DNA of 64,000 nt from Ischnura elegans (GCF_921293095.1 NC_060252.1:3720001-3784000); one strand, 5' to 3'. Shown: positions 21,745 through 34,855, numbered from the stretch's first letter. Numbers and translations: made by a program. The notes: generated by a model not told the origin, from the sequence alone.

Positions 21745-21927
21745 CAGCGGCGTAGTGCGGTGGGATAGGACCCCCCTGTCCCCCTGACAATATGAAAACA
21801 CAGTTACTTTGATTAATTTAAAAAACAAAATATTGAGAAATGACGAGTTTACAAAAGATTTCTTTGACAAATAGTTTTTTCGATCACTAAGCCGAACGAA
21901 ATTCCTGGCTACGCCCCCCCCCCCCCC
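21745..21927. mobile_element. hAT-type MITE, family B, right end eroded
   Basis: Starts CAGCGGCGTAGTGCGG and runs to GAAATTCCTGGCTACGCC followed by a C run. The right CACTG end is lost. The interior matches the 33101, 41083 and 42653 copies (the TTGATTAATTT and CGAACGAAATTCC stretches). Confidence 0.6.
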
Positions 21928-22137
21928 TTAGAAGCGAAAAGAAATTAAGCTCGTAACGAAAATTTTAAAGAAATTATTTTCGCATAAGACATGTAACAAA
22001 TTTAAGTCATTCTCTTCATTGTATAGACCAATGAAACGCTGTCATAATTTACTTACAATTTTGGCTTCCTCATTCTTTGCAAAAATGTTACTACTTGAAA
22101 GACCACGACATGTCCTCCTTGCTTTGATCCTGGGTAC

Positions 22138-22429
22138 CAATGGAGTAGCGAGGGGGGTTATGGGGGATAAATTCCTCCCCCAGAGATCAGAGAAATTTTT
22201 AATTTTAATCCATTTTACTTAATTGGATTAATATTACTAATAGAATAGTGTAAGGACTAATAAAATATCCCTCAGAAAGCCATAAAACTCACCATTTATC
22301 TTAAAATTCGCCAATTTACTAATCTCGCACCGACCGCTTATCCTGGAGGGTATTCCGTTCCCCCACACACCCTGGTATTAGTTGCACCTAAACCCACCCC
22401 CCCAGTCTTAAGTACTACCTGGGCCCCTG
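22138..22429. mobile_element. hAT-type MITE, family A copy
   Basis: Ends CAATGGAGTAGCGAGG and GGGCCCCTG. Flanks CTGGGTAC and CAGGGTAC (7 of 8). It shares with other family A copies the interior TTACTTAATTGGATTAAT, AATAGTGTAAGGA and CATAAAACTCACC. Confidence 0.85.
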
Positions 22430-23253
22430 CAGGGTACTCACATGGATGGATGTGCTCAATACCAAATGCCAATGATAGAAACAGACAGAGGGCATATCTG
22501 TTCCAATGATAGTAGTATCCAGCGGTCTGGGGTCCTGATGGGGGGAATTCGGAGGTCTTCCTTGGAAAATTTTAGGGAACTGCATGCCCGAAAATGGATT
22601 TTGACAATTTTCTCGTTCTTATATAGTAGATAAAGTTAATAAAAAAATACTATGAAAATTGAGAAAATTAATAATTTATTATGGAGCTGATATCTCTTTA
22701 ATGAATTTGTCCCAGAAACAGCACTGAAATCTAAAAAAAAGAAACTAAATACAATCTTTCCAAATAACCATTCCAAATAAGCACTTGCAGTTTTTTTTTG
22801 CCTTCTGGACACCTAACTCACTTCATTTAATTTACAATGAGTATGCAGTAAAGAAAGCAACCAATGAACACAAAACTTTTTATAATTACAAAAAATATTG
22901 GTGCAAGTAACCTAAGTAATGAATATCTTTTTTTAATTACACCTTTAATATCCCCTCAAGATGGAGCAGGGCCCCCCTAAGCTTGGGTGACTCAGAGATT
23001 GCCAACCTGGCCAGTCCGCCCTTGTACCCAAATAGCAATGCAAGCCGGAATCAGGCTTGCAGCAACCTAGAAAAAACAAACTTGAATCACGGTTTAACAA
23101 CTTGCTTATTATCATCCCTATGCAAGCCCTTCCACTGTTTACTGCATCACTAGTTGAAAAAAAATTTAATAATTACAAGCCTAGGTGAACCGCTGGGGTC
23201 TTTTCCTGGGAAATAAGTCCTTGGAATAGAGAACACATAGCAAAAGAAAACAA
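22430..23253. other. Unrecognised sequence
   Basis: AT-rich, with frames no longer than 63 codons. No element ends or coding similarity were recognised. Confidence 0.4.
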
Positions 23254-23255
23254 TA

Positions 23256-23899
23256 GGGTGGTTTCCTTCATCAAAGAAAACGAAAGGCATTGATTGCGAT
23301 TCGTTACCCACCATTAGTGTATTCATAATATACAAATTCTTTCGTTTTAGAAATACCGGTTTAGACGAATGGCAATGGTCCATTTTTATCCTCATTTGAA
23401 AAGGGCCAGATTGGCGCCCATGCGATGCCACTCCACGTGACGTCACAGGGACCTAGTTTCTATACGAGAAGATAGGAGTTATACGTCGTCTGAGGTTACC
23501 ATTGCATGCATGAGGCGCAGAGCTCAGGGAAACATGTCTTAACAATCACTTATTAAAACTGGCTATGGTCGGAAAGTTTTCCTCGTTTGATAAGTTATTA
23601 ATAATCCTTATTTAAGCCAAGCGCTACCAGCCAGCAGGGTACTAGGCTAGCCGCTAGCAGCCTGCGTCGTATCAGCGCTAAGCCTCGCCTCAAGGTCACC
23701 TCGCAGGGCGGGAGGGGGAACCAGAAATACGTCACGCGGAGAGACTTCCCGACATTCATACTTAAGCGTCGCGTTTTCGCGCGCTTGAAAATTTTCACTT
23801 TTCATTTGATCGCGAAAAATAGATAACGTCATTTAAAAATCTAAAAGCGTGAAATACGTACTCCAGGAGTAATAATCTTTCGATTTAGGCAATAATATC
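23256..23899. mobile_element. ~640-bp MITE, copy with one end eroded
   Basis: About 640 bp matching 61369-62006 in the opposite orientation. Its left end is GGGTGGTTTCCTTCATC after TA. The right ~20 bp has been replaced by an (ATA)n/(TA)n microsatellite. It contains CCACGTGACGTCAC, an E-box joined to a CRE, identical in both copies. Confidence 0.8.
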
Positions 23900-23935
23900 T
23901 ATAATAATAATAATATATATATATATAATATATAA

Positions 23936-24858
23936 TCTTGATGAGGAATCCAAGCGATCGTTTTTGGCTAACGGAGAGCAGGATATGAATTCTGAGGTTC
24001 CATCTACGACGGCATTCGCTACACAGTCCAAACGAGTAAAGAACAACTATCGGAATACACGGAAGAATGACGTAGCGGAGGTAAAGAATGAAAATAAATT
24101 TCATATTCGCTGTCACAACTGTGGTAAACAAGGTCATTTAAGGGCTGAATGCTGGAAGGGTAAAAATAAAAGTGGGCACGCTCATGCAGCCAACGACGAT
24201 GAAGAATCTTCAGCAGACGACTATGGAATCAGCTTTGCAGCACATGCGGAGATAGAAGACAAGAAGATGACAATGGAGGAGGAATCAACTGCTATGGGAA
24301 CAAGCTCACAGTCTGAAGGTGAAATAAGTTTTACTTTAGACTCTGCAGCTACTGAGCATTTAGTTGGGGAACTAACTCCTCTCAGCAATGTTACTCCATT
24401 GAAGATACCCATCAACATTAAAGTTGCTAAAACTGGACAGCTGATGACTGCCAAAGAAAAAGGGGATATAGATGGTGTTATTTTTAATAACGGAAAATGG
24501 GTTAAGTTACACATTGCAAACGTGTTAAGGGTACCTGATCTTGAGATGAATCTCCTATCAGTTCAAAAATTGGATTCTCATGGTTATGGTGTGCTGTTTG
24601 CAGATGGAATAGGAAAAATTTTGAAAGGTGGTCGAACAGTAGCAGTTGCCAGGCGCTGTGGAAAATTGTACAAAATTATTTTTCGGAGAGCACACACAGC
24701 TTGCCTTTCAATGGAAGCAGAACATTTATGGCACCAAAGACTAGGACACATTTCCAAAGATGGTTTAAAGAAATTAACCACACTGGTGGATGGAATTAAA
24801 GAAGATAAGTTCAAGAGTATATGTGAGCATTGCGTGACTGGAAAACAAACAAAACTAC

Positions 24859-24861
<3 letters not shown>
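23936..24861 (+). pseudogene. Copia gag-protease fragment
   Basis: One frame reads through a CCHC knuckle (CHNCGKQGHLRAEC), an aspartic protease-like site (FTLDSAATEHLV, DSA in place of DSG/DTG) and a GAG-pre-integrase block (LWHQRLGHISKDGLKKL, then CEHC). It differs clearly from the 2.2-12.2 kb copia. It starts 5'-truncated next to a (TA)n run and is cut on the right by the (TA)n tail of the SINE at 24862, so no integrase core or RT remains. No LTRs were found. The frame is open for about 300 codons, so it is not very old. Confidence 0.85.
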
Positions 24862-24895
<34 letters not shown>

Positions 24896-25122
24896 CAAAT
24901 TCACATTCACACAGGTCGCCACAGGCGAATATACAATCATAATAACACATAATAGAAATTGAAAGAAAGAGATAGAAACATAAATGCAGGACGATGACAC
25001 ACTGTGGCGTGGAGATGGAATGAAGGCCGAAAACACATGGAAAAATGTTCACCTGAACCGGGAATCGAACCACGGAACTTCTGCTTTCCGGGCAGATGCT
25101 CAGACCACCGAGCTATCCAGGC
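24862..25122 (-). mobile_element. tRNA-derived SINE
   Basis: On the minus strand the head reads TGGATAGCTCGGTGGTCTGA (A box TAGCTCGGTGG, 25105-25115) with a B box GGTTCGATTCC (25061-25071), at normal tRNA spacing. A non-tRNA body of about 170 bp follows, ending in an (AT)n tail at 24862-24892. The head may begin somewhat further right (up to ~25160). A target duplication was not found. It lies in the copia fragment and ends its reading frame. Confidence 0.75.
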
Positions 25123-25159
25123 TAATCTAATCTCCAGTGTTATCGGCGGGGGTTTATAC

Positions 25160-28120
25160 ACCAAATCCCCCGAGGTCTAGCCCTATCATTTGGCCAAGAG
25201 ATGGCTCTGGGCGTAGGTCCCGCCACGAACGAAGAATTCAACGCGGACAGAAGAAGAAATGGAATTAAAGATGGTCACACTTAAAATCTATTTTTCACAG
25301 ACCTCAGTTTAAAGCTTTGAAACATAGGTGTAAGTTATCTTCAGGCTTCAGGTCGCCATTTATTCAATAACTTAGTAAACCACTCTGAAGAAATTTCTCC
25401 ATATTCCCCGCAAAATTAGATTTTTATTATCATTCCTCTCTATCGAAATGAATCACCTTTTCAACTTTTCGTGAAGAGGTAAGACACGCGCTTTTTATGC
25501 CGTTACTTACAATTAGCGCACGGCTGCATAAAAAGTCTTTTCTTGCGTCCCAATAAATATCAGTGCATTTTCATGGAGTCAATGTGAATCCACGGAGGAA
25601 ATTCATTTCCCGTTTTTCTCTCTTCAGCTACTGGTCATTTGATCTTGGAAGATGTGGGCAGGAAGCCGTTGGAAAAATTGCGCTAATCCGGAATGCGATA
25701 GTTCACTGACATCATCCCAAAAGGCGAGAAAAGCGTTCCATTACGCTTTTTGTGTGTGTCCGTCAATTAATTAAAAGTGTGAATATTTTTTAAAAAGTGG
25801 AAGAAATTTCTTTTATCCTGGTTAAATGCTGTAATATTATTTTTCTTGGACTTGTTCGTTGTGGTATATGGCAATTGATCGGATACCTTTGGAACGAGAC
25901 AAGTGTTCCAGGAAATGGCGGATTTTTATTCGGAGACCTTATAATTTCCTAAATTTTTGCCGTTTTTTAGAGTGTATGGAAAGGAGAATTAAATAACGAA
26001 ATTACAATAATTGAAAAAGAATTAAAATCATTCTTCAGATATCTCCAACTCTTCCGTAATATCAGTTACGGTTACCGTCAATAGGTGCCATAGTTTTTCA
26101 TCCAGTCGGGGTGGATAACCGAAATCCAGTTCAACGTAAGTTTGGTAGTATTCCTGTCAGCTGAATTAGTTCCCGCTAAAATGAGCATTGACCGAATAAA
26201 ACGTACCTACGAATTTTTATTAAACTGTCCTATTTTTGCTCATTGTTTTTCCATATTTTTGTTAATAAGATCGGCAGCCTTTCAAAATTGATCATCAAGT
26301 TCGCTGCATGCTTTTCTGTTTTCTTGAAATTTTCAGTTCTATGTTTCGGATGTAAAAAAATATTTTTCGCTAAACCAGTGTCGTGCGTGATTTTATAGTC
26401 GCCCTCCGCTATTCATCGATGGAGAATTAATTCTCAACCGTCGACCAGCCTTCCAGTAGTATTTTTTAAGCTTTGCGAAAATAGAATGACGAATACTGTA
26501 TACGTGATTTGATCTGGAGAATCGATTTCCGCGGAATGCTGAGCCGAAAAGTCTATTTGTTTTTCGGAAATGATATTTAAAGGTGCCCATTAATCGATTT
26601 TTTGTTGTGGTTGGGAAGAGGTTTCATTGTGGCTTCATTTGGCATTAATTTCCTTAATGGTGCCATAAATCACATAATGTATATAAAATAGTATGACTCT
26701 ATTTTGTTATTTTTATATAACATAAAGGGTACATAAATATGTGCGATGGAAATGTAAATAACGTATAAAAATTAATATTATTTAGTAAAGCAGGACAGGA
26801 AAATATTTTATAGCACCTCTCAAAGTATCTAATTTTTGGCAAAATATAAATGATCATGTAGTGCATTTATTATGGTTTCCAGAGATTTTTAACGAAGAAT
26901 AGTAAAAGCACTAAAACTTGGGCTGAAAAATGAAAAATTAATGTTCACTCCAAGAAAGCCATTTTTTTCGTATCCATTTGATCCAAGATGATGATTTATA
27001 CCACATGTTCTAAGGTAAAATAATTTTCGTGCAAAAAATCTAATTTGATTAAATTGACTCTTACGCCATTTACGAGACTACAAGTAAAATTTGGAAGTAT
27101 CAGGATGTTCACTTTCTTTTGTTTTATGCGTCTTTTTAAAAAAAAATGATATTTGATTTTTTGTAATATTATAATCAGAATAATTTGATTATTATATTTT
27201 TCCATCCTGTGACAGTGAATCTTAATTTTTCCAATCGGTATGGTTCATGTTTTGTTGTTCAGTATTTTGACAGGTGCATTTTATATATTTTTCTAGCTGT
27301 TAAAATGTCAGTTAATCCTTGCGTACGTTAATATCATTTGCTACTCTATCATATTGACCCTAATGGCTTGGGGCATAATTGAATATTTCAGCTGAATTTT
27401 CCCCTCTCATGGTGCCATCCATTTCTATTTAATCCTGAGAGTATATTTTTTTACATTTCCTAAAAGATATCCTGCCAGCCACATTAGATGAAAATCAGTT
27501 TTTTCTAATAATTTTCGTTGACCTTTTTTTTACCCTTGTCTTCGTTTTGCTGATTTTTTCAAGAATGATAAAATATGCCTTTTAGATAATACCAAATTTT
27601 TAGCAGGGACCTTATATTCAGCGACGACACTGAATAAGTTTTTTCTAATTTCGATATGCATTCCTTTATTTATAGAACTTAATCATGTGAGTCAAACCCT
27701 TTTTTACTTTCAAATATATTCTTAATTTTTCCACTTGGTTATGTGAAGAATAATAACGTTTATGCCGTACAAGGAGACCTTTCTACCTCATTGTTGAGTA
27801 CATTGGATGTTTGTTTTTCAACAGGATCTTGAAGAAGCAGATTTAGGAATATAATTAACGTGGAATGCCTCTACATTGACCAATTGAAGTGACTCAGGAA
27901 CTCGGCGATATGAAGAAGGAAACGAATTGTATAGGCTGAGAAGTGAAGAGCGTCATAGAAGAGATGAAGACACAGTGGGAACATGTGACCCATTTGAAGA
28001 CTCAAGAGATGAAGAATGGCGGCGATCCGAAGACTGAAGACTTAGTTTATAATTTCTTTAATAGTTTTTGTCTATTTCAATTGTGTTCGCCTTTTTATAT
28101 TTTTTGATAAATTTGATTCA
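25160..28120. other. Long unrecognised stretch
   Basis: AT-rich, without frames over 70 codons. A GA-rich stretch follows a good acceptor (TTTTTCAACAG at ~27824) and runs to ~28040 with repeated GAAGA words. It has stops in all frames, so at most it could be a non-coding exon. Confidence 0.35.
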
Positions 28121-29100
28121 ATTTGTGTCAATGAGTGAATGAAATTTAGATTGTATGTGAGAATGGGATTCTGTGAGAATGTGAGAATGGTATTTGGTAT
28201 ATATGTATGAGAGTAATTGAGTACGTTTGGGTTATATGACGTGCTTAAATGTGAATGAGTGTGTGTTATTTATTGTGAATGACGTTTTTACTTGGTGTGA
28301 ATGATAGTATTTTAGTAAGTCTGAATGAGGTACGCTATTTCGTGCGAATTAAGTATGCTATTTCGTGTGAATGAGGTATGCTATATGATGTGAATGGGGT
28401 ATATTATTTCGTGTGAATGTGGAATGTTGTATGATGCGAATGAGGTACATTTTCTTCGTTTGAATGAATGTGTAATATAGTAAAAATGAGTATGGTATTC
28501 GTGTGAATGAGGTAGTTTTTTATGCGAATGATGTGTGCTTTTTCGTGTGAATGTGAATTGTTATATTGTGTTATTGGTGTGTATGAAGGTATATTAATAA
28601 GTCTGAATATTGTATGCTATTTCCTGTGAATGTGGTATACTGTTCGTGTAAATGTGGTATATTATTTGTGTGAATGTGGTGTATTATTCGAATCAATGAG
28701 GGTATATTATTTAGCGTGAATGATGTATGCTATTTCTTATGAATGAGGTATATTGTTCGTGTGAATGTGGTATAATATTCGTGTGAATGAGGTTATAGTC
28801 TATATGTATAGTCTGAATGTGGTGTCTTACATGATGTGAATGAGGTATGTTATTTCGTGTGAATGTGGAATGTTTTATGGTGTGAATTAAGTATGATATT
28901 TACATTGATAAAATTATGCTATTTCGTGTGAATGAGGTATTTTATTTGCTGTGAATGAGGGTATATTATTTAGTCTGAATGACGTATGTTTAATGTGTGA
29001 GTGATGGTATTTTGTTTATTGCGAATGCCCTTGTGTTACTGAGTGTGAATGAAGGTTTAATATATTTGGTGTGAATGAAAGTGACATTTAGTTTACATTG
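28121..29100. repeat. Degenerate ~23-bp minisatellite, block 1
   Basis: Dozens of imperfect units built on GTGTGAATGAGGTATGCTAT. Clean stretches have a 22-24 bp period (for example 28370-28460). Units vary at GAGG/GTGG and in the T-rich second half. No coding frame. Confidence 0.85.
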
Positions 29101-30350
29101 GAGGAAGCCATTTTATGGGATGGCTGAAGTAGTGCTTGTTTCTATCGCAGAACTTGGGTAGAGTAGATGGTAGTGTAGTGCATGTCCCCCTCAAATCCAA
29201 CTGCGTTCTCAACGTGGAGAGGGGGTGTAACAGCGGACAGTCATGTTTCAACGAGGTTGCCATGGTTATTTAAATTTAACTTTCATATTTAGCTCGGCAG
29301 TTTACCTGCTGGTTTTTCATTTTTAGGATTTGTCGAGTGTTATGAGTTTATGCAAACTGCTTTGATGATTTCAATACGTAAAACTGGTGAACTAGTTTCT
29401 ACGCATGACTTTCCGCTGGCTAATGCAGTTGGTGACTTTTGTATCGGAGTGTGTACGAATTCATTTATATTTGTCGCAATTGTAAGTGATTAGTTTTTTT
29501 AAAATATCAATTGAATTCCATTTCATTAATAATTTATGATTCCTTTGGTTAAATTAGCCCGTAATATAATGTATTTCAATTCAATGTGCATTAAATTTTT
29601 TTGGGAGTGTAAACCTTTTTATTTTGAATAGAATTGTATGATTTACCAACATTTCACTCCGAGTGTTTCTTTACTTGATTCTTTTTGCGGAAAAAATCAA
29701 TGCCCATTTATAATATGTAGGCCTTGCAGAATACATTGCATATATATTAATCATATTTATTACATAATCACATTATTAAATAATCAAAGAGCTATAATTT
29801 ACTGTAGTAATTATCTACTTTATTCATGTGTTTATTGGAGGAATAAATAATTTTAAATTCCTAATTTTAACTGATTATCTTCGCCGACAAAAACCAATGC
29901 ACTTGGTTTTATTCAATGTCAGTGTTTTCCTTATTTTCATCAATATAATTCAATGAGGCGCCATTAGCTAATTTCGAAATTTGTATTTATGCATGTCTAA
30001 CGACGGAGATAATAATTTCAAATTCCTTTTTTTTATAACATCTTTGCGGAAACATTGTATTTTGAATTTTTCTGTTTTTTTTTTGGTCTTGTTTTTTCAG
30101 TAAAAGATATACTTCCATGGGTAACTTTCAAAAGCGAGAATAATGGATTCTAAATTACATATATTTTATAATTTCTGTAAACGTTATTTAAATGCGTAAT
30201 TTGTCAATTTCATTGTATTTTACTTTTAATGTTAACTAATTTTATGCATTTCTGTGAGAAATAAAATCTCAAAAGTTCGTATTTTTATTTCCTCTCTACG
30301 TTATCCTTGACCAATGGAAATTTTTTCTCAAGGGTTTGCAATGAATATTT
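29101..30350. other. AT-rich spacer between minisatellite blocks
   Basis: Not built of the minisatellite unit. No coding, RNA or element signal was recognised. Confidence 0.4.
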
Positions 30351-30990
30351 ATAATGCAGTGTGAATGAGTGTATGAAAGTTAGGAAGATGTCATTGTATT
30401 TGTTAGTACGAATTAGAGCATTTAATTTATGGTAATGAGGGTGTTTTTCAATATAAATTAGCGTATTTGATTAATGGTGAATCATTGCATGTTAATCATT
30501 GAGATGATATTATGCATTTTTAGTGTTTGTAATTTATGGCAATGTGTGTTGTAATTAGTGTGAATGGTATTACATTAAGTGCGAATGAGTGTGCCTAAGT
30601 TACTGGTATTTTTTTAGTGTGAATGCGAGCATGTAATTAAGTGCGATGAGAATGTCGTTTAGAATGAATGAGAGTGTATATTAATGTGTGAATGAGTGAA
30701 TGGAAGTTAGTGAGATGGCATTACATATATATTTATCAGTTTGAATGAGTGTACTTAAATTAGTGTAATGTAAGCATGTAGTTTAGTCTGGTTGAGGGTA
30801 AATAGAATTTAACTGGCAAGAGTAAATTATGTTTTTATGTGCCTGAGAATAAATAGCTAAGGCTGAATGAGGGTATTTGATTTAGTACCATGAGTGTTCT
30901 TTAGAATGAATTAGACGCTGTAATGTGAATGATTTTGCGTGATTAGGTGAATATATTTGTGTGAATGATGGCATGTAATTTAGCGTGATC
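30351..30990. repeat. Degenerate minisatellite, block 2
   Basis: The same GTGAATGAG/GTGTGAATG theme as 28121-29100, but more diverged and more widely spaced, with inserts such as GTATGTAATTTAG. Probably an older part of the same array. Confidence 0.65.
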
Positions 30991-31348
30991 GAAGGAGTAG
31001 TCCTTGTTATCAATAAATGTAAGTTCTATTGTCTGGAATACATGTACAAATGGACAGAAGTATGGAGGTAAGCGAAAAAAACTAAGGTGATTACTCACAG
31101 CATTGGAAATCGTCCTATGATGCAGGTGATCTGAAACTAGTCCACCATCATAAAAATTGCAAAAAATGTACGGACTTCGCTTGACTTTGGGTTTTTATTG
31201 CACCTGTCCCAGGTGAGGCCACAATCCCTCTTCCCCTCGACCACGGATCTTTAACAGAATATCAGTCACTTGAATCGGGTATCACACATCAGCTGCGGTA
31301 CCAGATAGCACGCAGGCCAATTTCAGTTCACGTTGTAGCTGATGGAGT

Positions 31349-31636
31349 CAGTGGCGCTGCGAGGGGGAGGGGTTTGGGGGATGGACCCCCCCCCCCCCAA
31401 AGCTCGGAGAAATTTTTCATTTTAATCCATTTCACTTAATTGGATTAATTTTACTAATAGAATAGTGTAAGGATTGATAAAATATCCCTCAGAAAGCCGT
31501 AAAACTCACTATTTGAACCATTTATCTTGAAAATTTTCTAAAGGAGTGCCCTCCCGCTTGCCATGGCGGGTATTCCACACCCCTAGTATTTTGTGCCTAA
31601 AACCCACCCTAGTCTTAATTCCTAGCTGCGCCCTTG
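31349..31636. mobile_element. hAT-type MITE, family A copy
   Basis: 288 bp. Ends CAGTGGCGCTGCGAGG and AGCTGCGCCCTTG. Perfect 8-bp duplication GATGGAGT at 31341-31348 and 31637-31644. The interior has G/C homopolymers and AATAGTGTAAGGATTGATAA. Confidence 0.93.
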
Positions 31637-31870
31637 GATGGAGTCGAGCCATGAGGTCGACTGATTGAATAAATTCCTCCCCCTACCAATGGCATCGGTA
31701 TCATCAGGCGGTTGTTGTGCATGTAATAGATTTTTGGAATTAAAAAATACGTACTAATTAATAAGTAAATGAATAAATAAGTTCGCGTAAAATATGACTC
31801 TGGTTAAAAATGGTAAAAGTGGCCTTCTGCAATGGAATTGAAACCAATAAATAATAAAAATATTGGGGAA

Positions 31871-32236
31871 CAGTGTACAAAAAACCCTCCTAGAGCTAAT
31901 TGAAATTTTTAAGTGTAATCCATTTTACTTAATTGCATTAATGCTATCTATAATATAGTATAAGGATTAATAAAATACCCCTCAGATAGCCATAAAACTC
32001 ACCAATTTGAACCATTTATCTGAAAATTTCTATGTGGGACGGCCCCCGCTTACCCTGGCATTATCCATTCCCAGGGATTGTGAACAGCCATGTGAAGAGG
32101 AGGTGGTTTACCCCCCCGCACTTTCCCCCGCTTTTTCCTTAGTCGACGTAGTAACAGTGATTTTCATAGGGGGCTGCCCGAACCTCACAGGCCGCACAAT
32201 AAAAACCCCTAACCATAATTCTTAGCTGCGCCCTTG
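31871..32236. mobile_element. hAT-type MITE, family A, diverged copy
   Basis: Starts CAGTGTACAAAAAACC and ends CTTAGCTGCGCCCTTG. Flanks TTGGGGAA and CTGCGGAA agree at 6 of 8. The family A interior is recognisable, with an extra ~70 bp near the right end. Confidence 0.7.
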
Positions 32237-33100
32237 CTGCGGAATACGTATGTATCTTTAGAAAAATTTGTTTAAAATGTATTATAAAATAGGTAAATTG
32301 GGTATTATAAAAAAACATGAATTTTAGATATTTTTAATAAATGAGTTCCTTTTGTAAACTTATATAGAGGTATATATAGGATTAAAAATATTCGGGTGTC
32401 AAATAGTTATCGTCCCATTCAGTGATGATTACACGTGATGAAATGCAATAGATATCAACAATGTCTATAAAAGTCATTGTGCAAACGAAATTTATAGCCT
32501 AAGCGCGCATCACTTTTCCGTGCACACAGTGATAGATTTTGCGATGGCTTTCCATTCGGCCGGTCCTCCATTTGTCCTTAAAAGAAATATGTAACACAAA
32601 ACGTGACTCGCGGCACGAACTTAGTCCATTGGAGCTTTGGCGCGTGTGGGGGCGGTCACTCGTGGTGCGATATCCCGGGAACCACCCGACAGAAATGAAA
32701 GATATACTTGACTTGATTCACTAGAAATGTATAACGTGTCGCTGTAAAAAATCATAGGAACGATAGAAAAATCCGAGAGTGGCATTATCATCAGGAATGT
32801 CCAAAAATTCCCAAAACAAAAACCGCACTGAAATAAAAGTTTTGTTAAAAAACATATTCTAATGAAATTCATCGAACTTTTAGATTCATGTGAAGCATTG
32901 AACACAGAACCCCCGCGTGACATAGATAGGCTTTAACAACCGATTCAAAACGATTGTTGTAAAAGCCATGTACAGGAACAGGAATGTATATAATTATTCT
33001 AATTACTCAACCTAAGTTTTGAATTGTGAATAAGGTGTGACTGCATTTTCCCTTTCTAAGCTTAAGAGGAATATATAATGCTCACTGAATACTACGCTGG
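32237..33100. other. Unrecognised sequence
   Basis: A GC-richer patch near 32610-32690 is the only feature. The ~100-codon frame across it (32621-32923, minus) has no recognisable domain. Confidence 0.4.
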
Positions 33101-33318
33101 CAGTGGCGTAGCTAGGACTTTCGTTCGGGGGGTCCAAAACCAGAGAGGAAAATTAAAAAAAAACAGGGTGCTATTATTAATGGGTTTTAAACTAATTTTA
33201 ACACTTTTCATAGTCGAATAAACTTCTTTTGTTTAAGAAATATTTTGTAAATCATGATATTTCGGGATTGGGGACCGGACCCCCGAAATATAATAAAACT
33301 ATCCCGGCTACGCCACTG
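33101..33318. mobile_element. hAT-type MITE, family B copy
   Basis: Ends CAGTGGCGTAGCTAGGA and CGGCTACGCCACTG. Flanks TACGCTGG and TACGTAGG (6 of 8). The interior GGGTTTTAAACTAATTT is shared with 42653-42883. Confidence 0.85.
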
Positions 33319-33326
33319 TACGTAGG

Positions 33327-34855
33327 AACTAAATATCAATATCTACTGCAGTTGCGTAAGAACGCTCGCTTTATTTGCAGGCTTTTTTACATTGATATTA
33401 TTTGGCTATAACGTGTTAGTTGAGATCCTAGGCATGAATTTTGTTTAGTGCGACGAATTTATCACATTCTCATTCATCATGATCGCGAATGATAACACTT
33501 CAAGGGGCTTATTACGAACGGCTCACAGCATGCGGTGAGACTCCGCCTGCGGTGTCGTTACGTCCGGAGGCGCGTACTTCGCCCCCTAGCGATTACGATT
33601 GGCCACCGGTCGGTGTGACACCACGGCCGGATAACATGCCTTTGCGACTCCGACAACTTAATGGCGGACGCTTGTTTACCTCTTTCGGGTCGAGCTGGTG
33701 TTTTCAAAGAAAAATATCCTACGATAGGGACTCGGAAACCCTTAAGGGGATAGGATACTTCGGGAGAACTCCGCTGCAACGGTCGCTGGCATTTAGTTCC
33801 GAAAGCGACCGCTGCGTTTGAATTGGAGGGGAAGTTGACTGGGTGGAAGGGGGACTCGAGAGCGAAGAAAAATTCATGGTTGGGGAGAGGGACTGAACTC
33901 CCCTTCTGCGGTGTCAGATTTCGGTCCGCTGGCGGTCGGGTTCTCGGATAACCTATGCAGACCCCATTGAGTTGTTTGTGTTGCAAAAAAAACTCTTGAG
34001 GCCCAAAAAACTCTTTTTGTGTTTTTTGTGTTACTTTAGTTGATCAGCCCTTCCGTCGGTCTCTTTTTCTCTGGATAGTTCCCGCATTGAATTCCGCTCG
34101 CTTTCTTCACGGTGTCCCATTTCTATTCATCCTGTACCTCAATGAATGCATCCTAAATAAGATTGCAGTTCATAATTTATAATATAAAAATAAAATAGAC
34201 CGTATGACTTGACTTATTCCACGCCGGTAACCAATATTGCACAATATAATTAATCGAAACGAGAACGTGAGAAATCGTGTATCACTTTCGTTAAATGCAG
34301 TTTCATTTTTCTCTCTACCGTTTGTTGTTGCAATCCTTCACAAAATCCACGTTTATATTACTTCAATACTCCGTTTTATTGCGCACTTCAATTATAATTT
34401 TTTCCTATGATGGCAACGACAGCATAATTTTTAGTACAGCTGGGACGAATCCTAAATTACCTCTATTTCGAAAGCTTCAACTCCAAGTATGAAAGGTGAA
34501 AGTATGTCTTAAAATTCGAAAACTTTTACAAGTGGTCTATTTCATATGATACATATACGTGTTTATGATTACATTTATAAACATTCATACACAGTTATTA
34601 AATCTCAACTCCCCTGAGATCATGCAAAATTAATTTTTTCTTAACTTTGAAGTCTGTAGCGCTGTAATCGGCACTGAAGCTGAGGAGTCATGATATCCTC
34701 ATTTTTTTATCTTACTCGTTTGAAAATGCCCGGAGAAAATTAATGTCGCGCCGAAAAATTTCGACTCGGTTCACAATTGGTGAAGGGTATTCAGAGGTGG
34801 AATTAGTAACTTCATGTATTGCGATCTCATTACCCTGTAATAATCCCATATCTAA
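33327..34855. other. GC-rich island (33490-33960) and AT-rich remainder
   Basis: From about 33490 to 33960 the sequence is unusually rich in G, C and CpG for this window (GGTGTCGTTACGTCCGG, GGCCACCGGTCGG). It holds overlapping frames of 110 (+) and 142 (-) codons, which is expected where stop codons are rare. No domain was seen. It may be an unmethylated promoter region or foreign DNA. The rest to 34855 shows nothing. Confidence 0.4.

Noticed and set aside
24862-25122. Functional tRNA gene on the minus strand
   Set aside because: A and B boxes are present, but the acceptor stem is not closed and a long body with an (AT)n tail follows, as in a SINE.
27824-28040. GA-rich stretch after a good splice acceptor, as a coding exon
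   Set aside because: Stops occur in all three forward frames and no donor or domain is clear. A non-coding exon remains possible.
33558-33986. 142-codon minus-strand gene
   Set aside because: Open because of high GC; overlapped by a similar plus frame and without recognisable domain or splice structure.
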